The position numbers and the translations under genes are program-made. Below are positions 1-5,928 of a DNA stretch of 6,114 nucleotides, piece after piece; position 1 is the first letter of the stretch, and every line of letters begins with the position of its first letter. The stretch comes from Pseudonocardiales bacterium (GTDB lineage: Bacteria > Actinomycetota > Actinomycetes > Mycobacteriales > Jatrophihabitantaceae). Where the stretch lies: NCBI GenBank assembly GCA_030840415.1, contig JAVEEO010000437.1, positions 1 through 6,114 on the forward strand. The letters are read 5' to 3'. The notes beneath the pieces were generated by a model. That model had not been told where the DNA came from and ran no database searches. It saw nothing but the letters and a program-made list of their open reading frames with translations.

Positions 1-919
1 AGTCCGCGGCACCTGGGACGCCAACCGCGACGTCGCCCACCGGCTCGTCACCGGCTTCAAGCCCGCCTCGGCCCGCGCCGCGCAGCACGCCTGCTCCTAC
101 ATCGCGAAGTTCCTGCACTGGTACGCAGGGCACGCCGGCCGCAACCCTCAGCAGCCCATCACCCTCGCAGAGCTCACCAAACCCGGCCTGGTAGACGCCT
201 ACATCACCGCCTACACAGGCACCGACAAATCCAAAGCCACCATGCGCTCGGCGCTGCGCCGGGCGCTCGGCTCCCTCACCCCGGCCGGGCGCTCACCCAT
301 CCTGCCGTCCAGCATCGTCTCCCCGCCGTACACGCCTGCCGAGTGCGCCGCACTCGTCCGCCTCGCCCGCCACCAGCCGACACCAACCCTGACCGCCGGC
401 ATGTCGTTCATCGTCGGCCTGGGCCTCGGCGCCGGTCTCGACAGCCGCGACATGCGGCACCTCACCCGCAATGACTTCGCCGAGGTCCACCTCGACAGCA
501 GCGGCCCGGTGCTGACCGTGACCGTCGAACACGGCGACCGGCCCCGCACCGTCCCCGTCCGCCACGCCTACGCCGACCTCGTCCGCCGCGCCCTTGAACT
601 TCACGAAGCCACCGGAAAGCAGGCCGACGCATTGCTCCTCGGGCACACAGCCGGTCGGAACAACGTCGCCGGCAACTCCCTCGCCGAAGCCAAGACCGTG
701 GACCCGAACGGGGTGCAGCTCACCGTCACCCGGCTGCGCAACACCTGGCTCGTCGCCGTCATGTCCTCGCCGCTGCCGCTTGCCGACGTGCTGCGCGCGG
801 CAGGCCTCACCAGCGGCCGCACCATCACAGACCTGCTGCCGTACTGCCCGGTCACCCCGGCAGCCGACGCCGAACGCATCCTCGCCGGCTTCACCTCGGC
901 CGCGGGTGACGCGCCGTGA
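1..919 (+). CDS. Tyrosine-recombinase-like protein, 5' partial, catalytically degenerate
   Basis: The frame is open from base 2 to the TGA at 917-919, giving 305 visible residues; the true start is upstream of the window, and the first internal ATG (242) falls inside the N-terminal domain. Residues about 17-90 resemble the helical core-binding domain of phage-type integrases, and about 110-285 the catalytic domain. The box I region reads GAGLDSRDMRHL, where the family normally has GLR-x-x-E-L-x-x-L, so the catalytic Arg position is Asp (about residue 147). In box II, TRLRNTW keeps the Arg (about 246), but the His of HxLR is Thr. The later GH motif reads GL, and the nucleophile position is uncertain: LLPY contains a Tyr (about 281), but the usual RY position may be Leu. 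Inference: a recombinase-fold DNA-binding partner of the transposase rather than an active integrase. The last four bases overlap the next start, so the genes are probably translationally coupled. Family assignment is by motif recognition only. Confidence 0.6.
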   Translation, partial: VRGTWDANRDVAHRLVTGFKPASARAAQHACSYIAKFLHWYAGHAGRNPQQPITLAELTKPGLVDAYITAYTGTDKSKATMRSALRRALGSLTPAGRSPILPSSIVSPPYTPAECAALVRLARHQPTPTLTAGMSFIVGLGLGAGLDSRDMRHLTRNDFAEVHLDSSGPVLTVTVEHGDRPRTVPVRHAYADLVRRALELHEATGKQADALLLGHTAGRNNVAGNSLAEAKTVDPNGVQLTVTRLRNTWLVAVMSSPLPLADVLRAAGLTSGRTITDLLPYCPVTPAADAERILAGFTSAAGDAP

Positions 920-2553
920 TCAGCCGCGCCGAGTTCGACCGCACTCTCACCTACCTCGACCGCACCGGCATTCCCGCCGACATCGAGGCCAAACTCGCGG
1001 ATGCTCGCGTCAAGGACGGCTGCCCCCGCAACCTCAAGGCTCGGATCCTGCTCGCCGGCATCATGCTGTGCGCCCAGCATCGCGGCACCACCGTGATGAC
1101 GAAAGTCCACCGGCTGCTCACCACCAGCCTCGACGCGCGGCAGCAACAGCTTCACGGCATCCGACGACCCGACGGCAGCACCGTCACCGTCCGGCAGCTG
1201 CGGTACCTGTTCCGGCTCATCACCGACCTGTACGAACACAGCACCGCCTACGCGCCCGAACTAGACGACATCACCCGCGCCGGACGCGCCGACGTGTTCC
1301 AGGCCCTGCTCGATGCGCTCACCGGCGAAGCCCGCCGCCACCTGCGCCCAGCATCGGCGTACGCCGTGGACGAAACCGCCATCGAGTCCGCCGCCCGCGG
1401 CAAACGCAACAACGAACGCGCCGCGCAGGAAGAAGACCGGGCAGCGGCGGGAGAACGCGGCCACATCCGTGTCGCCGACCGCGACGCCCGCTGGGGCCAC
1501 AAGACCAAGACCTATGAGAACCAGTCCGGACTGATCTTCGGGTACCAGGCCGTCACCTTCACCCGTGTCGCCCCCGTCGGCGGGCCCGCCGAACCGATCC
1601 TGTGCGACCGCATCGCGCTCGTCCCCGGCAACGACAACGGCGCCGCCGCCACGCTCGACGTCCTCGGCGGCTTCGGCCGGGCAGAACAGCTGCCGCGCGA
1701 GGTCCTGGTAGACCGCGGCTTCAGCCAGCTCGGCACCGAAGGCTGGGCAGCCCCACTCGCCGCACTCGGCGTCCGCCAAGTGTTCGACCTCAAAGTCACC
1801 GACCGCGGCGCCCGGCCACACCCGCGTGATGGCTACCTGATGATCGACGGCCAGCCGTACTGCCCGTCCATCCCCGAAGAGCTCATCGTCATCCCGCGCC
1901 CGGTCAACCTCTCCGCCGGCAAACTGCCGAAGCACCCCACGAAGGAACAGAAGGCCGAACACGACACACGCCAGAGAAACATCGACGAGTTCAATGACGC
2001 CATCGCCACCCGCGAGCAGTACCGGTTCGCGCCCGTCGGCAGGACGAAGGCCGGGCAGCAGCGCTGGCAGTGCCCCGCCCGGGCCGGCAAGGTGTCGTGC
2101 GTCGGCTGCCCGTTCAGCATCGACTATCCCGACACCGTCGCCCGCGTAGAGCCCGCCGACCCGGCGAACCTGCCCAAGGCATGCCGGCAGGAGACCATCA
2201 CCATCCGCGACGACGTAGACCTCAAACGTCGGCAAGAACACCCGTGGGGCAGCCCCGCCTGGCAAGCCTCGTATTCACGCCGCGCCCGCGCCGAGGGCAC
2301 CCACGGCATCCTCAAGGCCAGCGACAGCGGAGCTATCCGCCGCGGCTTCACGCGCTACACAGGACTCGTGCGCACCGGCATCGTCCTCGCGCTCGCTATC
2401 GCGCAGTCCAACCTCGTCATGCTCACCAAATGGGCCATCGCCACCAACAACCATGTGGACCCACTGACGACCATCGACGTCACACCGCGGCCATTCCAGG
2501 AACTCGACCCCGACGACGGAACAGCCGGCGGCCTCGCCCCGCCCGCCGCATAA
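916..2553 (+). CDS. DDE transposase, IS1182/IS4-like
   Basis: 545 residues starting with GTG, chosen because it overlaps the upstream TGA as GTGA and the alignment-worthy N-terminus begins there; the upstream SD is weak, so coupled translation is likely. Residues 1-140 form a helical N-terminal DNA-binding region. The RNase H-like core follows: VDET (Asp152), then a strand rich in charged residues, DRDARWGHK (188-196), leading into GLIFGYQAVTF, then VLVDRGF (Asp266), and RAEGTHGILK (Glu460). These are the likely DDE triad. About 190 residues separate Asp266 and Glu460, which marks an insertion domain as in IS4/IS1182 relatives. It carries a cysteine cluster, C386, C395, C398 and C423, that could bind zinc. 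Known role of the family: DNA cleavage and strand transfer at element ends. The reading frame is uninterrupted and the triad is present, so the enzyme may be active. The exact IS family is not certain. Confidence 0.85.
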   Translation: MISRAEFDRTLTYLDRTGIPADIEAKLADARVKDGCPRNLKARILLAGIMLCAQHRGTTVMTKVHRLLTTSLDARQQQLHGIRRPDGSTVTVRQLRYLFRLITDLYEHSTAYAPELDDITRAGRADVFQALLDALTGEARRHLRPASAYAVDETAIESAARGKRNNERAAQEEDRAAAGERGHIRVADRDARWGHKTKTYENQSGLIFGYQAVTFTRVAPVGGPAEPILCDRIALVPGNDNGAAATLDVLGGFGRAEQLPREVLVDRGFSQLGTEGWAAPLAALGVRQVFDLKVTDRGARPHPRDGYLMIDGQPYCPSIPEELIVIPRPVNLSAGKLPKHPTKEQKAEHDTRQRNIDEFNDAIATREQYRFAPVGRTKAGQQRWQCPARAGKVSCVGCPFSIDYPDTVARVEPADPANLPKACRQETITIRDDVDLKRRQEHPWGSPAWQASYSRRARAEGTHGILKASDSGAIRRGFTRYTGLVRTGIVLALAIAQSNLVMLTKWAIATNNHVDPLTTIDVTPRPFQELDPDDGTAGGLAPPAA

Positions 2554-2577
2554 CCACCACCCCCACGCGCGACAACT

Positions 2578-2583
2578 GAGGAG
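2578..2583 (+). promoter_or_regulatory. Strong Shine-Dalgarno sequence after the transposase
   Basis: GAGGAG lies eight bases before the ATG at 2592, 25 bases after the transposase stop. It is a much better ribosome site than those of the two upstream genes. This suggests that a third cistron once followed, or still does. Confidence 0.4.
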
Positions 2584-2591
2584 CACCACCC

Positions 2592-2822
2592 ATGCAGCCC
2601 GCAGGCCAACACGGCCTGACGGGCCAGACGCACACCCGGCCCCCGGCATGCCCCGCGAGAAAGTCCAACGACCCGTCGGACTTCGCCCTCCCGCGCCGCA
2701 CGCACGCGCCATCGGCGCCAGATCAACAACATGCCCGCCCGAGAACCAGTCTCGGACGGGCTTTTGTCACTGTAGGACGCCGACTTCTGTCAGCACCCCA
2801 GTGCGGAGGGTGTGGGATTTGA
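2592..2822 (+). CDS. Doubtful small ORF, possible remnant of a third element gene
   Basis: A 76-codon frame with a good SD (2578-2583). I do not recognise the product, which is rich in Pro, Arg, Thr and Ala with no evident fold. The frame reads through the intrinsic terminator at 2733-2765 and ends inside the antisense of the tRNA-Ser gene, so at least its 3' part is unlikely to be native coding sequence. Either the start is real and the original 3' end was lost when the element's edge was rearranged, or the whole frame is fortuitous in GC-rich DNA. I favour no functional product. Confidence 0.2.
   Translation: MQPAGQHGLTGQTHTRPPACPARKSNDPSDFALPRRTHAPSAPDQQHARPRTSLGRAFVTVGRRLLSAPQCGGCGI
2602..2618. 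repeat. Small inverted repeat (hairpin 1)
   Basis: CAGGCC and GGCCTG form a perfect 6-bp stem around the loop AACAC. It lies inside the doubtful ORF downstream of the transposase. Possible roles are a subterminal transposase site or an RNA structure. A 6-bp stem can occur by chance in such GC-rich DNA. Confidence 0.35.
2661..2683. repeat. Imperfect inverted repeat (hairpin 2)
   Basis: AAGTCCAACG and CGTCGGACTT pair over ten positions with one mismatch (A2667 with C2677) around the loop ACC. No T tract follows, so it is not an ordinary intrinsic terminator. Its place between the transposase and the terminator would suit a subterminal binding site or recombination hairpin of the element, but no second copy is visible in the window. 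Confidence 0.5.
2733..2765 (+). terminator. Intrinsic terminator of the element operon
   Basis: The arms 2733-2744 and 2750-2761 form a 12-bp stem with a single C/A mismatch (2738 with 2756) around the loop ACCAG, followed at once by TTTT (2762-2765). It is well placed to end transcription from the recombinase-transposase operon before the opposed tRNA gene. On the minus strand the bases after the stem (complement of 2721-2732) are moderately T-rich but have no T run, so it could at best weakly terminate the tRNA transcript too. Confidence 0.8.
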
Positions 2823-2888
2823 ACCCACGGACAGTTTCCTGTCGAGCGCTTTCAAGGCGCTTGCACTCGGCCGCTATGCGAACCCTCC
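2804..2888 (-). tRNA. tRNA-Ser (anticodon UGA)
   Basis: The minus strand folds into a complete class II tRNA. The acceptor stem is GGAGGGT/ACCCTCC (2882-2888 with 2805-2811), the D stem GCA/TGC, and the anticodon stem AGCGC/GCGCT. The loop CTTGAAA carries TGA (2852-2854). The long variable arm is GACAG-GAAA-CTGTC, and the T stem is GTGGG/CCCAC with loop TTCAAAT. The discriminator base is G (2804), usual for serine. The long variable arm also fits tRNA-Ser. The next bases read CAC, so CCA is not encoded and must be added after transcription. It decodes UCA and other UCN codons. It is transcribed towards the mobile element, its 3' end 39 bp from the element's terminator; tRNA 3' ends are classic integration targets. 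No clear promoter was found between 2889 and 3011. Confidence 0.97.
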
Positions 2889-2998
2889 CGAACACGTCAG
2901 CCCTGCCGGGCCGGCGCACCGGGGCCAATTCTGGCAGAGCCGGGGCCGGTCCAGCGGGCCGGGCACTCCTGCCCAGACGAACTGTCAGCCCGGTGGGG

Positions 2999-3005
2999 TA
3001 GATCT
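2999..3005 (+). promoter_or_regulatory. Possible -10 box for a leaderless start at 3012
   Basis: TAGATCT ends six bases before the ATG at 3012, and no convincing SD precedes that ATG. The stretch TAG..CTGGGG..ATG closely resembles the one before the HAD gene at 5929. The match to TAnnnT is imperfect here because the sixth base is C and the T follows it. Confidence 0.4.
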
Positions 3006-3011
3006 GGGGTC

Positions 3012-3368
3012 ATGAACGAACCGAGAACCCCCGACCTGGACAACCTGGAGCTTCGTCCGCTCCCGGGCAGCGAGCGTCCGCCGGCCCGCGAGATCTCTCC
3101 CGCGGCCGCGCCGCTGGCCACCGACAGCCCGATCTCGGTCACCCTGGTGCTGCGCCGCAAGGCCGAGGTACCCGACGAGGCGCTCAGTTTGCTGCAGCCG
3201 GCGCTGTACGCGGCAGCGCAAGCGGGCCAGGTGCAACCTGGTTTCCGCGACATCACCTTCGGAACCAACGGCGCCTACCCGGCCGGGCCGGGCTGGGACC
3301 CCTGCACCGGCCTGGGCGTTCCGGACGGCACGAAGCTGCTCGCCGCACTCCAGGCCGCCGGGAGCTGA
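3012..3368 (+). CDS. Internally deleted S53 (sedolisin/kumamolisin-type) peptidase remnant
   Basis: 118 residues made of two ends of one family. Residues about 12-58 resemble the start of the activation propeptide of S53 peptidases (PLPGSERPP, then SVTLVLRRKAEVP). Residues about 62-112 resemble the extreme C-terminus, with LQPALY, FRDIT, NGAYPAGPGWD and CTGLGVPDG. The C-terminal calcium-site pattern is kept: Asp80-Ile81, then G-x-G-x-D at Gly92, Gly94 and Asp96. Everything between is absent: most of the propeptide and the catalytic domain with the Ser-Glu-Asp residues (the GTSA-type serine motif is not present). Full-length members have roughly 500 residues or more, so some 400 codons are missing, with the join near 3183-3197 in frame. 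It cannot be an active protease. It is most likely a remnant that stayed open by chance; a short protein with a calcium-binding tail is less likely. There is no signal peptide. Confidence 0.75.
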   Translation: MNEPRTPDLDNLELRPLPGSERPPAREISPAAAPLATDSPISVTLVLRRKAEVPDEALSLLQPALYAAAQAGQVQPGFRDITFGTNGAYPAGPGWDPCTGLGVPDGTKLLAALQAAGS

Positions 3369-3462
3369 GGGCCGAGCCAACGCCGCCGAGGACGGCATCG
3401 GCCATGGTGGCGGGTGGGCGGCACCCGTGGCGCGGCCGTTTCCGATCTGCGAATGTGAGCCC

Positions 3463-4029
3463 ATGGCAGTCACCGTCCAGCCCGTCAGCGAGGCCACCTT
3501 CGACGATGTGCAAACGGTATTCGGCACCAAGGGGCAGGCCGCCCACTGTCAATGCCAGGGCTACCGCCTCGGCTGGTACGCCCAGCACTCCGACAACGTC
3601 CAGGGCCGCCGCGAGCTGCTCCGCGACCAGGCGATCGAAGGCCACGGGCTGCTGGCCTACCTCGACAGCGAACCGGTCGGCTGGTGCTCGGTGGCACCGC
3701 GCTGCGACTACGGCTACCTGCGCCAGACCACCTGGAAAGGCCGCACCGAGGACAAGGCCGACGCGGGTATTTGGGCGGTCACCTGCCTGGTGGTGCGGGC
3801 CGGGTTCCGCCGGCAGGGCATCAGCCACGCGCTCGTTGCCGGCACCGTCGACCTCGCGCGCGAGGGCGGTGCCCGAATAGTCGAGGCCTACCCGATGAAA
3901 CCCGCTCCGGGCAAGGACGTCACCTGGGGCGAGCTGCACGTCGGCAAGCTCAGCAGCTTCCTGGCTGCCGGGTTCCAGATCGTGCACGAGCCCTCGCTGC
4001 GGCGCGCGGTCGTCCGCTACGAGTTCTGA
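3463..4029 (+). CDS. GNAT-family N-acetyltransferase
   Basis: 188 residues from the ATG at 3463, where MAVTVQPVSEATFDDV gives the usual family N-terminus; an in-frame GTG at 3427 would add 12 residues of no family character. The Gcn5-related fold is recognisable. An N-terminal helix region carries CQCQ (Cys29, Cys31) and a YRLGW segment. The beta strands are GLLAYLDSEPVGWCSVAPR (62-80). Motif A is at 106-136, with VVRAGFRRQGIS (111-121) as the acetyl-CoA pyrophosphate loop (R/Q-x-x-G-x-G/A type). The C-terminal part is FLAAGFQIV. Members transfer an acetyl group from acetyl-CoA to an amine; the substrate of this subgroup (with CxCQ near the N-terminus) cannot be read from sequence. It lies 94 bp after the S53 remnant on the same strand. 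No strong SD was found. Confidence 0.88.
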   Translation: MAVTVQPVSEATFDDVQTVFGTKGQAAHCQCQGYRLGWYAQHSDNVQGRRELLRDQAIEGHGLLAYLDSEPVGWCSVAPRCDYGYLRQTTWKGRTEDKADAGIWAVTCLVVRAGFRRQGISHALVAGTVDLAREGGARIVEAYPMKPAPGKDVTWGELHVGKLSSFLAAGFQIVHEPSLRRAVVRYEF

Positions 4030-4135
4030 CCGGCCGGGCCTTGCATGAAACACGCCGAACTGATCACGGCATAACCACCGAGCCATCCCACATTCGGCCT
4101 CAGCCGAGCTATACGGGGCCTCTTCACAGTCGAAC
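4030..4135. other. Convergent intergenic region with a weak hairpin
   Basis: This lies between two genes that end towards each other. The only structure seen is TCGGC-CTCA-GCCGA at 4094-4107, a 5-bp stem with no T tract on either strand. It could act as a weak bidirectional terminator, but chance is a fair explanation. Confidence 0.3.
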
Positions 4136-4714
4136 TCAGCACAGCGCATCCAGGTCGACGCGCGCTGGGAAGGGCTCGACCGACTCGAACACGCCGGTGA
4201 TCGAGCCGCCGTCCTGATAGCCGAAGGTACCCGCAAGGTGGCACGCGATCAGCGAAACTGGAACCTCAGGGTCGATGATCCAGTAGAACGGGATGCCTGC
4301 GTCGGCATACTCACCCCGCTTAACCAGGTTGTCGGTCCGCCGCGATCCTGGCGAGACGATTTCCACCACCAGGATGGTGCTTGCCGCTTGAAGTAGTCCG
4401 CCGGTTTCGGTAACTCGGTCGAATTCCTCCCGGTCGACAACCACCAGATCGGGTCGACGCGCCGTGCCAGGCTGGCCCAACGGGGCGAGTTGCACATCGA
4501 GATCGACATCGGGAACAGCGCGAAGGTTGCTGGGCAACTGGCTTCTCAGCTGGACGTAAAGTTCGGCAGCAACCACCATGTGACGCGGCGTCGGGCTGGG
4601 CGATATGACGAGGTTGCCCTCCTGAAGCTCCCAGCGGTGTCGGTCATCCTCGCTGAGGGCGGCGTAGTCCGCGATCGAGAGCAGGCGCCCGGGCGGCTGG
4701 GTTAGCGCTGTCAC
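4136..4714 (-). CDS. Uma2 family (DUF820) putative nuclease-fold protein
   Basis: 192 residues. The GTG at 4714 is the start because GAGGAG lies six bases upstream and the protein then begins a few residues before the conserved LLSIADYAAL; an upstream in-frame ATG at 4744 has no SD. Family marks in order: WELQEGNLVISPSPTPRH (28-45), RRPDLVVVD (86-94, Asp89), VVEIVSPGS (116-124, Glu118), Lys132 in LVKRGEYADAGIP, and FYWIIDPE (143-150). Asp89, Glu118 and Lys132 fit the PD-(D/E)xK-like active site proposed for Uma2 proteins. The length is normal and all marks are present. Cellular role and target are unknown; the family is abundant in actinobacteria and cyanobacteria, often in many copies. Local G+C looks lower than in the neighbours (73 of 120 bases at 4261-4380), perhaps from transfer. 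It follows the aldo/keto reductase by 91 bp and could share its transcript. Confidence 0.85.
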   Translation of the reverse strand: MTALTQPPGRLLSIADYAALSEDDRHRWELQEGNLVISPSPTPRHMVVAAELYVQLRSQLPSNLRAVPDVDLDVQLAPLGQPGTARRPDLVVVDREEFDRVTETGGLLQAASTILVVEIVSPGSRRTDNLVKRGEYADAGIPFYWIIDPEVPVSLIACHLAGTFGYQDGGSITGVFESVEPFPARVDLDALC

Positions 4715-4720
4715 GGCTGG

Positions 4721-4726
4721 CTCCTC
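4721..4726 (-). promoter_or_regulatory. Ribosome binding site deciding the Uma2 start
   Basis: GAGGAG on the minus strand is six bases before the GTG at 4714. It selects this codon over the ATG at 4744, which would otherwise be the natural choice. Confidence 0.75.
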
Positions 4727-4805
4727 ATGCGTCAAGTCTGGCATGCGAGGACGACAACACCAGACCGGCACAGGGCTGCAGTCGGCCGAGCCCACCAGGA
4801 TCGGT

Positions 4806-5837
4806 TCAGCGGCCGCCGGTGATCTTGCGGTCGCGCTGCTCGACGCCGGGCCGGCCGTAGGGGTAGTCGGCGGCCTCCGGGTCGCTGGCCGCGTCCAGCC
4901 GCTCGGTCTGCTCAGCACTCAGGTGCAGGTCCGCGGCCTGCAGGTTGTCCTCGAGCTGCTCGGTGGTCCGCGCGCCCAGGATCACCGAGGTCACCGCCGG
5001 CCGGTCCGACAGCCAGGCCAGCGCGACCTGGGCCATCGACATGCCCTGCTCGTCGGCGACGTCGCGCACCGCGTCGACGACGTCCCAGGTGCGCTGCCGG
5101 CCCGAACGGCGGTCATAGGCCTCCACCCCGCGCTCGGGATCCTCGCCCAGCCTGGTCGCCCCTGAGGGCCGTTCCTCCTTGCGGTACTTGCCGGTCAGCC
5201 ACCCGCCGCCCAGCGGCGACCATGGCAACAGGCCCAGCCCGTTGGCCTGGCAGGCCGGCACGATCTCCCATTCGATCTCGCGCACCAGCAGGTTGTACTG
5301 CGGCTGCAGGGTGACCGGGGCGCGCACGCCCAGCCGTTCGGCGGTGCTGACCGCCTGCTGCACCTGCCAGCCGGTGAAGTTCGACAGCCCGTAGTAGTTG
5401 ATCTTGCCGGCCCGCACCGCGTCGTCCAGGAAGCGCAGGGTCTCCTCGATCGGCGTCAGCGGGTCGTGCGAGTGCACCTGGTACAGGTCGATCCAGTCGG
5501 TCCGCAGCCGCCGCAGCGACGCCTCCAGCGCCGACCGCAGATGCCGGTGCGACAGCCCGACGTCGTTGGGCCCGTCCGCCATCGGGAACCGGCCCTTGGT
5601 GGCCAGCACGACCCGGTCGCGACGGCCGGCATCGGCCGCCAGCCACCGTCCGATGATCTCCTCGCTCGTTCCGCCGCTGTAGACGTCGGCGGTGTCGACC
5701 AGGTTGCCGCCGGCATCGAGGAACTGGTCCAGCTGGGCGTGCGCACCGTCGGGATCGGTCTCGGTGCCGAAGGTCATGGTGCCCAGGGCAAGGTTGGATA
5801 CTGACGTCCCGCTACGACCGAGCAACCGGTACTGCAT
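4806..5837 (-). CDS. Aldo/keto reductase
   Basis: 343 residues, normal length for the family, starting at an ATG with GGGAGG six bases upstream. It is a TIM-barrel, NADPH-dependent oxidoreductase of the cytoplasm that reduces aldehydes or ketones to alcohols. The catalytic tetrad is visible: Asp48 and Tyr53 in VDTADVYSGG, Lys81 in LATKGRF, and His122 in DLYQVHSHD. Cofactor-binding parts are present: GLSNF (150-154), LQPQYNLL (177-184), LPWSPLGGGWLTGKY (204-218), and ILGARTTEQLEDNL (286-299). The N-terminal RLLGRSGTSVSNLALGTMTFG fits the subgroup related to YajO/Tas and the Kv-beta subunits. The physiological substrate cannot be inferred, and neighbours give no pathway. It is divergent from the HAD gene across 91 bp that must hold both promoters; I found no convincing -35/-10 pair for this gene. 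Confidence 0.95.
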   Translation of the reverse strand: MQYRLLGRSGTSVSNLALGTMTFGTETDPDGAHAQLDQFLDAGGNLVDTADVYSGGTSEEIIGRWLAADAGRRDRVVLATKGRFPMADGPNDVGLSHRHLRSALEASLRRLRTDWIDLYQVHSHDPLTPIEETLRFLDDAVRAGKINYYGLSNFTGWQVQQAVSTAERLGVRAPVTLQPQYNLLVREIEWEIVPACQANGLGLLPWSPLGGGWLTGKYRKEERPSGATRLGEDPERGVEAYDRRSGRQRTWDVVDAVRDVADEQGMSMAQVALAWLSDRPAVTSVILGARTTEQLEDNLQAADLHLSAEQTERLDAASDPEAADYPYGRPGVEQRDRKITGGR

Positions 5838-5843
5838 GGCGAA

Positions 5844-5849
5844 CCTCCC
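5844..5849 (-). promoter_or_regulatory. Ribosome binding site of the aldo/keto reductase
   Basis: GGGAGG on the minus strand, six bases before the ATG at 5837. It confirms this start, which also matches the usual N-terminus of the family. Confidence 0.75.
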
Positions 5850-5916
5850 GCTGGAACTGGCTGTCCCTCCTTCCTACACCCCGCCCGTCAGCTGCCTGCC
5901 ACCCGGACCTCGCCCG

Positions 5917-5922
5917 TAGGCT
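5917..5922 (+). promoter_or_regulatory. -10 box for a leaderless HAD transcript
   Basis: TAGGCT fits the actinobacterial TAnnnT -10 consensus and ends six bases before the ATG at 5929. Transcription would then start at or next to the A of the start codon. No good SD separates them, only GGGGCG. A leaderless mRNA is the simplest reading and is common in actinobacteria. Confidence 0.6.
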
Positions 5923-5928
5923 GGGGCG

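Larger units (their letters stand above)
1..2765 (+). mobile_element. Transposon-like element, right part only
   Basis: Seen: two tightly coupled genes, a tyrosine-recombinase-like protein and a DDE transposase, followed by a hairpin-rich noncoding stretch and an intrinsic terminator, then a tRNA gene. This is the content expected of a mobile element. The left end is outside the window. No terminal inverted repeat or target duplication could be paired inside it, so both limits are provisional; the right limit is simply set at the terminator and could lie anywhere between about 2554 and the tRNA. It could be an insertion sequence with an accessory protein, or a fragment of a larger island. Confidence 0.5.

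Noticed and set aside
594..1517. Plus-strand frame of 307 codons across the recombinase-transposase junction
   Set aside because: The product is Arg/Pro/His-rich low-complexity sequence, typical of a shifted frame in GC-rich genes; two supported genes occupy the same bases.
1261..2265. Long minus-strand open frame opposite the transposase (334 codons)
   Set aside because: It mirrors the transposase codons in high-GC DNA, has no recognisable domain, and the plus frame has a clear DDE motif set.
2733..2761. Hairpin as terminator of the tRNA-Ser transcript
   Set aside because: On the minus strand the stem is followed by scattered T residues rather than a T run; the plus-strand reading with TTTT is clearly better.
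3253..4236. Minus-strand frame of 327 codons opposite the acetyltransferase
   Set aside because: It has no family motif and overlaps three better-supported genes; the plus-strand GNAT motifs are clear.
4715..4918. N-terminal extension of the Uma2 frame up to an ATG at 4918
   Set aside because: It would overlap the end of the reductase gene and adds a low-complexity Arg/Pro/Ala-rich sequence; the GTG at 4714 has an ideal SD and gives the normal family length.
5113..5646. Second minus-strand frame inside the aldo/keto reductase
   Set aside because: It is a shifted reading of the reductase codons, Gly/Ala/Arg-rich with no motifs.
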